DNA of 64,000 nt from Pseudomonas psychrophila (GCF_001043005.1 NZ_JYKZ01000001.1:124001-188000), one strand, 5' to 3'. Shown: positions 37,235-46,707, numbered from the stretch's first letter. The notes: generated from the letters alone by a model not told the origin. Translations and numbers: made by a program.

Positions 37235-38167
37235 TTAGTAACCGCGTTCGAAATCCACTTCGCCACGCAGTGCCTCGCCCGCCTGAAACGCCCGCAAGTT
37301 GTCGACAAACAGCTGCACCATCATCGGTGGCGAGGTTGGCGCCGAGCTGTGGCCTGTGAGCAGCAACCCCCAGGCGGTCCAGAAGGGATGTTTGGCCGGC
37401 AGTGGCTCCTGACGGCAAACATCGATCACCGCACCCGCCAGATGCCCCACTCGCAAGGCCTCGACCAAATCGGCATCCACCACCGCAACGCCGCGCCCGG
37501 CATTGATAAACACGGCATTGGGATTGAATTGTGCAAACAGCTGCGCATCGTAGACGTCATGGGTGTCGGCCGTATTGGGCAGCAGATTGATCACGTAATC
37601 CATCTCCCCCACCATGCGCGGCAAATCGTTCAACACGCCTACTTCCTTGAACGGCGCCAATTCTCGCGCGGTCGTGGCGATGGCATACAGCTCAACGCCA
37701 AAGGGCAGCAGAAATTGAGCCACGGTCTGGCCGATATCTCCGGCCCCGACGATCAATACCTTGCGCCCCACCAGGCTCTGGCCCATGCGGTTGTCCCACT
37801 TGCGTTCGACCTGGCTGACCAGACGGGCCATGACTTCACGCTCGTGGCCGAGCATGTAGGTCAACACGTATTCGGCCATCACCTGGCCAAAAATACCGAC
37901 CGCACGGGTCAGACGGTATGAACGTGGCAAACCGTCAGCCAATAACGGCGTAATCCCCGCCCAGGTCGACTGCAACCAGTCCGGCGTATGGCCCTGACGC
38001 AACAGGGTGGCCAACAGATCCGGTTGCCCCAGCCATACCTGGCACTCGCCAGCCAGGCGCGACAGTTGTTCGGAGTCCCCGCTGGAGTGCACCTCAAGAT
38101 CCGGTGCGATACGTTGCAGAAGTTGGGTGTAGAGCGGGTAGTCTTTCTCGGCGATCAGGATGCGCAT
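37235..38167 (-). CDS. D-2-hydroxyacid dehydrogenase (glyoxylate/hydroxypyruvate reductase GhrA-like)
   Basis: A 310-residue NAD(P)-dependent enzyme. The Rossmann motif is VLIVGAGDIGQTVAQFLLPFG (about 135-155), the catalytic arginine is in FINAGRG, the glutamate is in DVCRQEPLP, and the histidine is in LLLTGHSSAPT. The GHSSAP form of the histidine loop and the short N-terminal domain match the GhrA-like subgroup. The start at 38167 gives a normal MRILIAEKD beginning; a cysteine/tryptophan-rich in-frame extension is not credible. It is followed by class B repeat. Confidence 0.87.
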   Translation of the reverse strand: MRILIAEKDYPLYTQLLQRIAPDLEVHSSGDSEQLSRLAGECQVWLGQPDLLATLLRQGHTPDWLQSTWAGITPLLADGLPRSYRLTRAVGIFGQVMAEYVLTYMLGHEREVMARLVSQVERKWDNRMGQSLVGRKVLIVGAGDIGQTVAQFLLPFGVELYAIATTARELAPFKEVGVLNDLPRMVGEMDYVINLLPNTADTHDVYDAQLFAQFNPNAVFINAGRGVAVVDADLVEALRVGHLAGAVIDVCRQEPLPAKHPFWTAWGLLLTGHSSAPTSPPMMVQLFVDNLRAFQAGEALRGEVDFERGY

Positions 38168-38293
38168 GTTTCTAACCTTTCTAAACCACTGCCAGCACCC
38201 GTCGCCGAGGTTTGCCTCGGAGCGTTCGGCCACCGCCAATCAAAATGAGTCCGTTTAAGACAGGTGCCCGGAGCCGGACACCTGGCGCTGCAC

Positions 38294-38587
38294 TTACATC
38301 GGGTCGTTGCGACGTAGCAGCTCTTCGGGCAAGTGCTCGATATATTCGTCTTCGGCCGGTGGCATTTGCAAGTGGTAGCCCTGGGTCTCCAGGTTCTCCA
38401 GCACCTTGTGAATGTCTTCGCGAGACAGGGCTCGCTCCGGACTCAGTACCAGGTCAAAGGCATGGAATGGCTTGCCAAAGGCTGCCAGCAAAGGTTCCGG
38501 CACGCGCTCCAGAGCATCGGCCTTGAGCACATAAAGATACATTTCGTTGCGTTTGGTGCTGCGATAAATAGAACAAATACGTTTCAA
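38294..38587 (-). CDS. ycgL: YcgL domain-containing protein, TTG start
   Basis: A 97-residue YcgL-fold protein. [19 protein letters not shown] opens the family domain and [33 protein letters not shown] follows. The family start is normally MKRICSIY. Here the aligned initiator is TTG at 38587, overlapping the rnd stop codon as TTGA. GGAG lies 7 nt upstream inside rnd, and no ATG fits. The pairing with rnd is conserved in gammaproteobacteria. Function unknown. Confidence 0.85.
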   Translation of the reverse strand: MKRICSIYRSTKRNEMYLYVLKADALERVPEPLLAAFGKPFHAFDLVLSPERALSREDIHKVLENLETQGYHLQMPPAEDEYIEHLPEELLRRNDPM

Positions 38588-39717
38588 GACAGTTCTCCAG
38601 CGGTGGCCAGGCAATCGAGCAAGGCCTGGCCCATCAGCTCACGGCGCCAGCCGCGCAGTGATTCCGGCAATTGATAGGGGCCATTGGGGAAGCCGCTTTT
38701 TAGCAGGGCTTCCAGGGTTTTCTTGCGCAGCATCAGTTCCGGCGCAATGTTCAGGCGCTCGGCCTGTGCCTGGCCGATGGCACGCAGACGCTTGATCTGC
38801 AGCGCCGCCTCGACCGGCAAAGGCTCGGGTACAGCGGGCGGCCACTCGTCTGGCGGTAGACTGCCAGCACGCTTGATCAGATCAAGCAAAAACTCACCAT
38901 CCTGACGCACGGTGCGCGGGTGCATGTCTTCAATACGAGCCAGCGCGACCAGATTGTCGGGCTGCGTCTTGGCCAGCGGCCATAGCGCATGCTCACGTAT
39001 CACACGGTTACGCGGCAGATCCCGGGCGCGGGCTTCGTGCTCGCGCCAAGCGCAAATCTCACGCAATACAGCCAACTGAGCCCGCGACAGTTTCCACGCC
39101 AACTTGGCTTCGCGATACACCTCGTAAGGGTCAACTTCGCGGCGCAGGTTGGCGACAAGTTCGGCGCCATCTTCCAGCACCCAGCTGTATTTTTCTGCAG
39201 ACAGACGCGGATGCAGCAATTTGTAGACTTCAGCCAGATGCACGGCATCTTCGGCGGCGTAGCTGATCTGGGTTTCAGACAGCGGACGTTGCAGCCAGTC
39301 AGAGCGGGTTTCGCCTTTGGGCAGGTCGATATCCAGCACTTCCTTGACCAGGCGCGAGTAGCCCATGGAGAAGCCCAGGTTCAGGTAGGCCGCTGCCAGT
39401 TGGGTGTCGAACAAAGGTACCGGCAAGCTGGAAGTCAGGCGCAGCAAAACCTCAAGATCTTCGCTGCACGCGTGCAGGACTTTAACAACCGATGTGTCTT
39501 CCAGCAGGTCAGCCAGTGGCTGCCAGTTGTCGATGGTCAACGGGTCAATCAGATAAGCCCGTGTACCGTCGCCAATCTGGATCAGGCCGGCAATGGGATA
39601 AAAGGTGTCGACCCGCATAAATTCGGTGTCGAGGGCTACGAACGGCAATTTTTGCCATTCGGCGCAATGTTGGCCGAGGCTATCGTTGTCGCGAATCCAG
39701 TGAATATCGATGGCCAC
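38584..39717 (-). CDS. rnd: Ribonuclease D
   Basis: A 377-residue 3'-5' exoribonuclease that trims tRNA precursors. The DEDD exonuclease domain (about 1-200) has D30-x-E32 in FVALDTEF, an aspartate in [12 protein letters not shown], and YAAEDAVHL near the end. One or two HRDC helices follow ([22 protein letters not shown]). The start is GTG at 39717, preceded by AGGGAG; GTG gives the family N-terminus and length. The stop codon overlaps the ycgL start. Confidence 0.93.
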   Translation of the reverse strand: MAIDIHWIRDNDSLGQHCAEWQKLPFVALDTEFMRVDTFYPIAGLIQIGDGTRAYLIDPLTIDNWQPLADLLEDTSVVKVLHACSEDLEVLLRLTSSLPVPLFDTQLAAAYLNLGFSMGYSRLVKEVLDIDLPKGETRSDWLQRPLSETQISYAAEDAVHLAEVYKLLHPRLSAEKYSWVLEDGAELVANLRREVDPYEVYREAKLAWKLSRAQLAVLREICAWREHEARARDLPRNRVIREHALWPLAKTQPDNLVALARIEDMHPRTVRQDGEFLLDLIKRAGSLPPDEWPPAVPEPLPVEAALQIKRLRAIGQAQAERLNIAPELMLRKKTLEALLKSGFPNGPYQLPESLRGWRRELMGQALLDCLATAGELS

Positions 39718-39971
39718 ACGGCTCTCCCTTGAAGAATGGCGCGCAGTATATATCGCCCTCATGGATTTCCGGACATCGACTCGTCATGTTGTACGCGAAA
39801 AAACCTACGAAAGTTGAGTCAAAATCCTGCATCTACTTGCCATTATTACCGGTAGGTTGCCTGACTTCAGGCTTCATACGATTTGTTACAACACATTATG
39901 TGACAAGCCGATCGGACTAGACGGTGTCGAGACGAGTAGATTTGCGCCCTATAAAAACCGAGGAAGATCCA

Positions 39972-41132
39972 ATGAAAATGTCCTGCAAGCTGTCAGCAAT
40001 GACTTTCTCGCTGGTAGGTCTTTGTGCCTTTGCCAATGCTGCCCTGGCTCAAACCCCTGAGCCCGAACTCGATGCCGTAGTGCAAAACGGCGCCAGACAC
40101 GTTATGCAAGCGTACGCAGTACCCGGCATGGCCATCGCAATCAGCGTCAACGGCAAGCAACACTTTTATAATTTCGGCGTGGCGTCAAAGGCGACCCAAG
40201 CACCCGTCACCCCCGACACGCTGTTTGAGGTCGGTTCCATCAGCAAGGTATTTACTGCCACCCTGGCCACTTATGCCCAAGCCAAGGGGCAGCTTTCGCT
40301 CAACGATACGGTCGCCACCTACGAGCCCGAACTCCAGGGCACGCCTTTTGGCAAGGTGACGCTGACCCATCTGGCCACCCACACGGCAGGCGGATTCCCT
40401 TTGCAGGTGCCTGACAGCGTGAAGGACGAACGCCAACTGATGGACTACCTCAAAGCCTGGAAGCCGGTGTTCCCGGCGGGCACACAACGCAGCTATGCCA
40501 ACCCGAGCATCGGCATGCTCGGCGTGATTGCCGCCAAAAGCATGAACATGCCTTTTACCCAGGCCATGGAACAACACCTGTTCCCGGCGCTGGGGCTTAA
40601 CAGCACCTACCTGACGGTGCCCGCGAGCAAAATGCCACTGTATGCCCAAGGCTATAACAAGGACGATGAACCGGTGAGGCTGAACCCGGGTGTACTCGGC
40701 AACGAAGCCTACGGCGTGAAGACCACTGCCCGTGACCTTGTCCACTTCACCGAGCTGAGTCTGGGACAGGGCAACGCCAGCCCTTTGATTCGCAGGGCAT
40801 TGACCGATACCCGCACAGGTTATTTTCGCGTGGGGCCCATGACTCAGGACCTGATCTGGGAGCAGTACGCTTATCCCGTCGAACTCAAGTCATTGCGGGT
40901 GGGCAACTCGAACAAAATGGCCTACGAAAACAACGGCGCCATCGCCCTCAACCCGCCACTGGCGCCACAACAAGCGGTGTGGGTCAACAAGACCGGCTCA
41001 ACCAACGGTTTCGGGGGTTATGCGGTTTTCGTGCCTTCAGAGCAAAAATCGATTGTCATCCTGGCCAACAAAAACTACCCGAACGACGCACGTGTCGAAT
41101 TGGCGTACGACATTTTGAAAGCCTTGAATTAA
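39972..41132 (+). CDS. ampC: Class C beta-lactamase AmpC
   Basis: A 386-residue periplasmic serine beta-lactamase. A signal peptide is cleaved near ALA-QT. The active-site motifs are S89-I-S-K92 within VGSISK, Y175-A-N177 in RSYANPSIG, and K340-T-G in VNKTGSTNGFGG. It hydrolyses penicillins and cephalosporins by the acyl-enzyme route. The ATG at 39972 has GAGGAAG upstream. Unlike P. aeruginosa, no LysR-type ampR gene is divergent from it; its neighbour is rnd. The stop overlaps the convergent methyltransferase stop by 3 bp in a shared TTAA. Confidence 0.93.
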   Translation: MKMSCKLSAMTFSLVGLCAFANAALAQTPEPELDAVVQNGARHVMQAYAVPGMAIAISVNGKQHFYNFGVASKATQAPVTPDTLFEVGSISKVFTATLATYAQAKGQLSLNDTVATYEPELQGTPFGKVTLTHLATHTAGGFPLQVPDSVKDERQLMDYLKAWKPVFPAGTQRSYANPSIGMLGVIAAKSMNMPFTQAMEQHLFPALGLNSTYLTVPASKMPLYAQGYNKDDEPVRLNPGVLGNEAYGVKTTARDLVHFTELSLGQGNASPLIRRALTDTRTGYFRVGPMTQDLIWEQYAYPVELKSLRVGNSNKMAYENNGAIALNPPLAPQQAVWVNKTGSTNGFGGYAVFVPSEQKSIVILANKNYPNDARVELAYDILKALN

Positions 41133-41779
41133 GTGTCCTTACGCAGGATGTAGATGCTGCCCATCCCACAACCGGGCAGCACTTCGTACTGTTTGAAGAT
41201 ACTGAAACCCGCCCGTTTGAACTGAGCTTCAATATCGCCCTTGCTTACCACGATGCGTTGCGGGTCATTGACCCGCTGCGCCTCACTACCAATCGGCACT
41301 GACAAAATCAGGCTGTCACGGCTGACCCGGTGAAGTTCACGCAAAATAGCCAGCTGATGATCTGCGTCACGCACATGGTGGAACAGCTGCATGCAAAAAA
41401 TGCAGTCCACCGCGTTCTCGGAAATATCGATGGAGAACACCGAGCTTTGAAACAGCTTGATGCGCGCCAGCAAGCTGGCCGGGTGGTGGGTCTGGGCATG
41501 ATTGAGCATGGCTTGCGACGAATCCGAGGCCAGGATCACCCGATTGCCGTGCTCGGCCAACACGGGCCAGAAAAGTCCTGCACCGCAAGCCAGATCCAGT
41601 ACCAGCCCCGGTTCGCCCGCCACCTTCAGGGCACGACGGACCAAACGTTTTTCGCGCCACAACGCCAGCCGGCGAACAACCCCCAGGGGCTGTGTTTGCA
41701 GGCAGACCTTCGCATGCTCGCGGTCATAACGCTCGGCGAACTCATGCTCAATATGGGTAGAAGGTGGCTGCGATGACAT
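41129..41779 (-). CDS. Class I SAM-dependent methyltransferase
   Basis: A 216-residue methyltransferase. Motif I is LVLDLACGAGLFWPVLAEHG, the acidic residue of motif II is in VILASDSSQAML, and the post-I region is CIFCMQLFHHVRD. The E-LHRVSRDSLILSVP strand is typical of UbiE/Methyltransf_11 proteins. The acceptor is unknown. The start at 41779 is chosen at the MSSQPPSTHIEHEFAERYD beginning; a hydrophobic upstream extension is unlikely. It is convergent with ampC. Confidence 0.8.
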   Translation of the reverse strand: MSSQPPSTHIEHEFAERYDREHAKVCLQTQPLGVVRRLALWREKRLVRRALKVAGEPGLVLDLACGAGLFWPVLAEHGNRVILASDSSQAMLNHAQTHHPASLLARIKLFQSSVFSIDISENAVDCIFCMQLFHHVRDADHQLAILRELHRVSRDSLILSVPIGSEAQRVNDPQRIVVSKGDIEAQFKRAGFSIFKQYEVLPGCGMGSIYILRKDT

Positions 41780-41885
41780 GGCCCGCGAACTCTTGTGTTT
41801 GATGATGATCGACGCAGAGATTATCGGGGCACCAGTGAAAAAATTGTCACGCAAGCATGAAAACCATTTGATCACCCAAAACCTC

Positions 41886-41932
41886 GTAGCAGCTGCCGTA
41901 GGAACGAGGCTGCGTCCGACGGCAGCTGCTAC
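41886..41932. repeat. Class C repeat
   Basis: GTAGCAGCTGCCG (41886-41898) pairs with CGGCAGCTGCTAC (41920-41932) around a GGCTGCGTCC-containing centre. It lies just beyond the stop of the glutamine-synthetase-like gene. Confidence 0.82.
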
Positions 41933-41951
41933 GCGGATTCGTGGTCAGTCA

Positions 41952-43331
41952 TTACGCCTGCTGCAAATACCAACGCCAGTCCTGTTCACCGACCTCGCCC
42001 ATGAACTGCCGGTATTCGGAGTTCTTGACTGCCAGGTACACCTTCAAGAACTCTGGCCCCAATGCCTCTTTCGCCCACTGCGAACCCTCCAGCGCGCGCA
42101 AGGTGGTCAGCCAGTCGGTCGGCAGCATTTCGGTGGCCTGGGCATAACCATTGCCTTCAATCGGAGCGCCGGGATCCATCTGCTCGCGAATACCACGATG
42201 AATACCGGCCAGAATGGCAGCGGCGGCCAGGTACGGGTTGGCGTCGGCACCACAAATACGGTGTTCTATGTGCCGCGAAAACGCAGGGCCGCCCGGGACC
42301 CGCAAGCTGACAGTGCGATTGTCCACGCCCCAGGTCGCTGCCAGCGGGGCATAGCTGTTGCTCTGAAAACGGCGATACGAGTTGGCATTCGGGCAAAACA
42401 TCAATAACGAATCGAGCAAGGTACTGAGCATCCCCCCCACCGCCTGCTTGAGTAACGGCGTACCCTGCGGGGCCTCACTGGCAAACAGGTTGTTGCCCTC
42501 CTTGTCGGCCAGGCTCACATGCATGTGCATGCCGGTGCCGGCCAGATCATCAAAGGGCTTGGCCATGAAACAGGCAACCATCCCGTGCTTGTGCGCCACG
42601 CCCTTGACCAGGCGTTTGTAGCGCACGGCCTCGTCCATCGCTTGCAACGCATCGTTGCGGTGCTCCAGGGTGATTTCCACTTGCCCCGGTGCGTATTCGG
42701 AAATCGCCGTACGGGCCGGAATCCCTTGCAACTTGCAGGCGCTGTAAAGATCGGCCAAAAACGGCTCGATTTGCTCCAGCTCACGCAACCCGTAGACCTG
42801 AGTGGCACGCGGACGCTGACCATCGGCATCGCGCGCCGGTTGCGGCCGACCGTTGCTGTCACGCTGTTGATCGAGCAGATAAAACTCCAGCTCTGCCGCC
42901 ATCACCGGGTAGTAACCATCGGCCTTGAGGCCGTCGATCACCTTGGCCAACAGGTGCCGGGGGTCTGCCACGGTGGCGGGCATGCCCTGCTGCGGGTGCA
43001 TGCTGACTTGCACCGCGGCTGTCGGAATCAAGCGCCACGGCATGCGCTGCAAACTGCCGCTGATGGGGTAAGCGCGACAATCGATATCACCCACATCCCA
43101 GACCAGCCCGGTGTTTTCCACATCATCGCCATTGATGCTCAACCCCAAAATTGTGCTCGGCAGCGGCCGACCGCTTTCGTACACCGCCAGCAGTTCGTCG
43201 CGGTGCAGCAACTTGCCACGGGGCACGCCGTTGTTATCGATGATGAACAGCTCGAACATCTCGATGTCCGGGTGCTGTTCCAGAAAATCCAGGGCGTCTT
43301 GGAGCGGGGCAAACGTGGTTGAGGCACTCAT
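41952..43331 (-). CDS. Glutamine-synthetase family gamma-glutamylpolyamine synthetase (PuuA/PauA/SpuI-type)
   Basis: A 459-residue enzyme. The beta-grasp domain begins IEMFELFIIDNNGVPRGK. The catalytic domain contains MAAELEFYLLD (metal glutamates), EYAPGQVEITLEH, KPFDDLAGTGMHMHVSL, SYRRFQSNSYAPLAATWGVDNRTVSLRVP and HRICGADANPYLAAAAILAG. These are the features of gamma-glutamylputrescine/polyamine synthetases rather than nitrogen-assimilation GlnA, which carries an adenylylated tyrosine loop. It ligates glutamate to putrescine or spermidine at the start of polyamine breakdown. It stands alone, so the exact amine is open. Confidence 0.85.
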   Translation of the reverse strand: MSASTTFAPLQDALDFLEQHPDIEMFELFIIDNNGVPRGKLLHRDELLAVYESGRPLPSTILGLSINGDDVENTGLVWDVGDIDCRAYPISGSLQRMPWRLIPTAAVQVSMHPQQGMPATVADPRHLLAKVIDGLKADGYYPVMAAELEFYLLDQQRDSNGRPQPARDADGQRPRATQVYGLRELEQIEPFLADLYSACKLQGIPARTAISEYAPGQVEITLEHRNDALQAMDEAVRYKRLVKGVAHKHGMVACFMAKPFDDLAGTGMHMHVSLADKEGNNLFASEAPQGTPLLKQAVGGMLSTLLDSLLMFCPNANSYRRFQSNSYAPLAATWGVDNRTVSLRVPGGPAFSRHIEHRICGADANPYLAAAAILAGIHRGIREQMDPGAPIEGNGYAQATEMLPTDWLTTLRALEGSQWAKEALGPEFLKVYLAVKNSEYRQFMGEVGEQDWRWYLQQA

Positions 43332-43738
43332 GGCAATACTCGTAGATTCGTATCAGGCAGGCGCCCCCCTTGAGGGTACGCGACAGTCAGGATTTAACGG
43401 CTAACGAGCATCCGGCGGGCGGGCATGGCGGCAGTGAAACAGGGCCCAGAAGGCCAGTTCTGAGGGTAGGCATGGCACACGCCGCACGGCAGGAGCGCGC
43501 GACTGCCGTTGGCACTGAATACTGCTCAGACCACGCCTCATACCTGCAACCGTTGCCAAAAAGGGAACCCAGCCTCACACGGCAGGCCCGTTTGTTTAAA
43601 TGCAGAGTTTTATACCTTTGGTTACACCTGCGCTAAACATTCCCATCCCGAAGGCCGGTGAACGTTTCAAAGACCGGCAAGGTCGCATGCAGTGTCTATC
43701 CTGCTTGATCCACCTTACTGCTTCGAGGAGCCAGCCCC
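43332..43738. other. Intergenic region between divergent polyamine synthetase and poxB genes
   Basis: About 400 bp that must contain two divergent promoters. I see no open frame with a ribosome-binding site, no REP element and no strong dyad. The segment near 43585-43620 is the most AT-rich part and the likeliest poxB promoter area. Confidence 0.5.
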
Positions 43739-45460
43739 ATGACCAGAACGGTTGCCGATTTCATCACCGAAACCCTGCAGCAAGCCGGCGTAAAACGCGT
43801 GTTTGGCGTGGTGGGCGATTCCCTCAACGGGTTTACCGATGCCCTGCGCCGCCAGGAGCAGATCGAGTGGATCCATATGCGCAACGAGGAGTCCGCCGCT
43901 TTTGCCGCCGGGGCCGAGGCCCATCTGACCGGCGAGCTGGCGGTATGTGCCGGCAGTTGCGGACCAGGCAACCTGCACTTGATCAATGGCCTGTTCGACG
44001 CCCATCGCAGCGGTGTACCGGTGCTGGCACTGGCCGCCCATATTCCCGGCAGTGAAATCGGTATCGATTACTTCCAGGCCACCCACCCCGAAAGCCTGTT
44101 CAAGGAATGCAGCCACTACGTCGAGTTGGTGTCCCGCGCCGAGCAGTTGCCGCAGATTCTGCAGCGGGCCATGCGCATGGCCATTGCCAAACGCGGAGTG
44201 GCGGTGGTGGTAATCCCCGGCGATGTGGCGCTGCAAGCCACCGAGGCCAAGGTGCCGCAATGGCTAAAGCCTGCCCAGCCGATGATTTGCCCTGCCCCGG
44301 CCGATATCGACCGGCTGGCGTCGTTTCTCAATGATGGCAAGAAAGTCACGCTGCTGTGCGGCGCAGGCTGTGCCGGCGCCCATGCGCAAATCCTGGCACT
44401 GGCCGAACGCTTGCAAGCGCCCATCGTGCATGCCCTGCGCGGTAAGGAACATGTCGAATACGACAACCCTTATGACGTCGGCATGACCGGCCTGATCGGC
44501 TTCGCCTCGGGGTACAAGGCGATGATGAACTGCGACACCTTGCTGATGCTCGGGACCAATTTTCCGTATCGCCAGTTTTACCCGCAGCACAGCTATATCG
44601 CACAAATTGACTTGCGCCCTGAAGCACTGGGCAACCGTTGCCCGCTGCAATTGGGGCTGCTGGGCGATGTAAAGCTGACGCTTGAAGCAGTGCTGCCCAA
44701 AGTGATGCAAAACCCGGATCGCGCCCACCTCGATGCTGCCCGCGATGACTACAAAAAAGCCCGCGACGACCTCGATGCACTGGCTGAAAGCGGCCCCGAC
44801 AGTTCGATCATCCATCCGCAATACCTCAATCGTCTGGTCAGTGAGCTGGCGGCAGAGGATGCGATTTTCACCTGCGATGTCGGCACGCCCACCGCGTGGG
44901 CTGCTCGTTATTTGAAGATGAACGGCAAACGTCGCCTGATCGGCTCGTTCAACCACGGCTCCATGGCCAATGCCATGCTGCAGGCCATCGGTGCGCAAGC
45001 CACATTCCCTGATCGCCAAGTCATTTCAATGTCTGGCGATGGCGGTTTCACCATGATGATGGGCGACTTTCTGACCCTCAATCAGGTGGGTTTGCCGATC
45101 AAGGTCATTGTGCTCAACAACGGCACCCTGGGCTTTGTGGAAATGGAAATGAAAGCAGCGGGCTTCCCGGATGTAGGCTGCGATCTGAAAAACCCGAACT
45201 TTGCGGCAATGGCCCAGGCCATGGGCGTGAAAGGGATTCGGGTGGAGCATCCCGCAGAGCTGGAAGCGGCGTTGCGTGAAGCGCTCAGCCACGATGGCCC
45301 GGTGCTGGTGGACGTGGTCAGCGCTCGTCAGGAGCTGGTCATGCCGCCGACCAAAACCTTCGAACAGGCCAAGGGTTTCGGCCTGTTTATGCTCAAAACA
45401 GTGATGGACGGCCGCGCACGGGAGCTGATCGATCTGGCCAAAGTCAATTTGTGGCGTTGA
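43739..45460 (+). CDS. poxB: Pyruvate dehydrogenase (quinone) / pyruvate oxidase PoxB-type
   Basis: A 573-residue ThDP enzyme. The N-terminal pyrimidine-binding domain has the activating glutamate in [20 protein letters not shown]. The central domain has [11 protein letters not shown]. The C-terminal domain has the ThDP/Mg motif [18 protein letters not shown], then VLNNGTLGF. The length matches E. coli PoxB (572). It oxidises pyruvate to acetate and CO2 and passes electrons to quinone. The C-terminal tail (residues about 540-573, [24 protein letters not shown]) is amphipathic and fits the lipid-activated membrane-binding peptide. GAGGAG precedes the start. Confidence 0.9.
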   Translation: MTRTVADFITETLQQAGVKRVFGVVGDSLNGFTDALRRQEQIEWIHMRNEESAAFAAGAEAHLTGELAVCAGSCGPGNLHLINGLFDAHRSGVPVLALAAHIPGSEIGIDYFQATHPESLFKECSHYVELVSRAEQLPQILQRAMRMAIAKRGVAVVVIPGDVALQATEAKVPQWLKPAQPMICPAPADIDRLASFLNDGKKVTLLCGAGCAGAHAQILALAERLQAPIVHALRGKEHVEYDNPYDVGMTGLIGFASGYKAMMNCDTLLMLGTNFPYRQFYPQHSYIAQIDLRPEALGNRCPLQLGLLGDVKLTLEAVLPKVMQNPDRAHLDAARDDYKKARDDLDALAESGPDSSIIHPQYLNRLVSELAAEDAIFTCDVGTPTAWAARYLKMNGKRRLIGSFNHGSMANAMLQAIGAQATFPDRQVISMSGDGGFTMMMGDFLTLNQVGLPIKVIVLNNGTLGFVEMEMKAAGFPDVGCDLKNPNFAAMAQAMGVKGIRVEHPAELEAALREALSHDGPVLVDVVSARQELVMPPTKTFEQAKGFGLFMLKTVMDGRARELIDLAKVNLWR

Positions 45461-45629
45461 GCAATTCTGTAGGTACTCTGATGCCGGTCAAACGCGCGCC
45501 TCTAGTGGCTGCGCGCAAAACAGGTATTTCGATTACATATCCAGCATTTGTGTCCAACTGAAATATTGATTTCGCCCCTGGGGCGAGGTGGGTGGTACTC
45601 GCGATCCGTAGAAGCTGACGACGAAACCT

Positions 45630-45723
45630 GTAGTCGCTGAGGAGCGAAGCGAGGCTGCGAGGGGTTGCGCAGCGACCCTGTTTGAAGGTCCTTCGGCCCT
45701 TATCGCAGCCTGCGGCAGCGACT
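45630..45723. repeat. Class B repeat (degenerate pair)
   Basis: The left half is the GTAGTCGCTGAGGAGCGAAG type and the right half is TCGCAGCCTGCGGCAGCGAC. The 29 nt at 45632-45660 recur exactly at 46670-46698 on the other side of the DUF6124-type gene. Confidence 0.8.
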
Positions 45724-45870
45724 ATACGGGGTGTTCAGGCCTTGGAAATCAGTCATTTCGTACGACGTTTCGCTTTCATTCTTGTGAAACATCCGAGAAG
45801 ATTCCGCTCGCTTGCGCCTGTCCATTTCGGGGAATAGTCTCGGCCAATCGCTGCAAAACAGCGGTTGGGT

Positions 45871-46038
45871 TTAGTCGCCCGACGTGTACATTCGGCGCAA
45901 GGCGCCACCTCCGCGAGGCGCTTTTTTACGGCCTGCGTTTTATGGTGGCCGTGCGCAGGGCGCCTTCGAGCGCGCCGGTTTTTCCGAATGTACCGGTCGA
46001 CTAACCTGCGCACGGCTGCCTCCCATTTGCTTAGTCGC
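45871..46038 (+). ncRNA. Structured leader RNA upstream of the DUF6124-type gene
   Basis: A 16-bp helix is formed by 45944-45959 and 46005-46020, with two G-U wobbles that keep pairing in RNA but not in DNA. It encloses two small hairpins (GCGC-CTTCGA-GCGC and CCGGT-N12-ACCGG). Upstream, GCGCC (45902-45906) and GGCGC (45917-45921) form a hairpin followed by six Ts (45922-45927), resembling an intrinsic terminator. GTACATTCGG (45886-45895) can pair with CCGAATGTAC (45984-45993) and would compete with one inner hairpin. TTAGTCGC occurs at both ends (45871 and 46031). Similar leaders recur before DUF3077/DUF6124 genes in other pseudomonads (from memory). Confidence 0.6.
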
Positions 46039-46077
46039 GAGTGCTGGCAGCTCCTTGAGTACAATCGGAGTTACGCC

Positions 46078-46425
46078 ATGAAAAAAATCACCCCCGATCC
46101 CCCTGCTTTACCCCTCGATGCTGCTGACAGTCACGACCCGTTGCTGGACCGTGCCGCCGTCGAACGTGCGCTCAATTACTACCTGCAAAACCATAAGCCT
46201 TATCGCCCTATAGGCACGGCCATGCTGGCCATCCCGCACAGTGTCAATTCAGAAGCGGCTTTGGCCCAGGCGTCAGACTTGTTGCGCTGTGCGGGTGCTT
46301 GCGCGAATGAGGCGGGGAATGGCCTGAGCGGGCCTGCGCGCGATTTGGTGTTGTCGGTCATGCACTTGGTGGAGCTGGCCAAGGGGTATGTCGACAAGTC
46401 GCTGGACACACTGGCAACGCACTGA
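46078..46425 (+). CDS. DUF6124/DUF3077-type small protein
   Basis: A 115-residue cytoplasmic protein, starting MKKITPDPPALPLDAADSHDPLL, with a proline-rich N-terminus. It is followed by helices (DRAAVERALNYYLQNHK, SEAALAQASDLLRCAGACANEAG and SVMHLVELAKGYVDKSLDTLA). This pattern, in particular the MKK-PDPP start and the late helix, is seen in the multicopy DUF3077/DUF6124 proteins of Pseudomonas, which have no assigned function. GGAG lies 7 nt before the ATG. The gene follows a strongly folded leader and is flanked by repeats on both sides. Confidence 0.75.
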   Translation: MKKITPDPPALPLDAADSHDPLLDRAAVERALNYYLQNHKPYRPIGTAMLAIPHSVNSEAALAQASDLLRCAGACANEAGNGLSGPARDLVLSVMHLVELAKGYVDKSLDTLATH

Positions 46426-46481
46426 AGCAGCACGCGCCTGATTGGCGACAGGCGCGTCATTGCTCAATGACGGAAGGGTTT

Positions 46482-46698
46482 TTGTAGCAGCTGACGAGTA
46501 GAACGAGGCTGCGTCCGGCGTGATGCGGTACCCCGACGTAGCCGTCGTAAAATCAGCTTTCACGGTTTATCAGGCATACCGCATGTACTGGCTTTGCGAC
46601 CGCTTCTCGATCGAACGTAGCCTCGTTCTACTCGTCAACTGCTACGACGCGTAGTTGACGTCGAAACTAAGTCGCTGAGGAGCGAAGCGAGGCTGCGA
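46482..46698. repeat. Class C repeat pair followed by a class B half-repeat
   Basis: GTAGCAGCTGACGAGTAGAA at the left is mirrored by TTCTACTCGTCAACTGCTAC ending at 46645, spaced by about 125 nt that contain no gene. A class B half (46670-46698) follows, identical over 29 nt to 45632-45660. The block fills the gap between the DUF6124-type gene and the alcohol dehydrogenase gene. Confidence 0.75.
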
Positions 46699-46707
46699 CG
46701 GGTTCCA

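Noticed and set aside
40185..40745. 186-codon frame opposite ampC
   Set aside because: Antisense shadow of a gene whose SxxK, YxN and KTG motifs are all in place on the plus strand.
45753..46064. Arginine-rich 103-codon frame on the minus strand
   Set aside because: It lies entirely opposite the structured leader, has an arginine/lysine-rich composition typical of antisense reading of GC hairpins, and shows no start signal.
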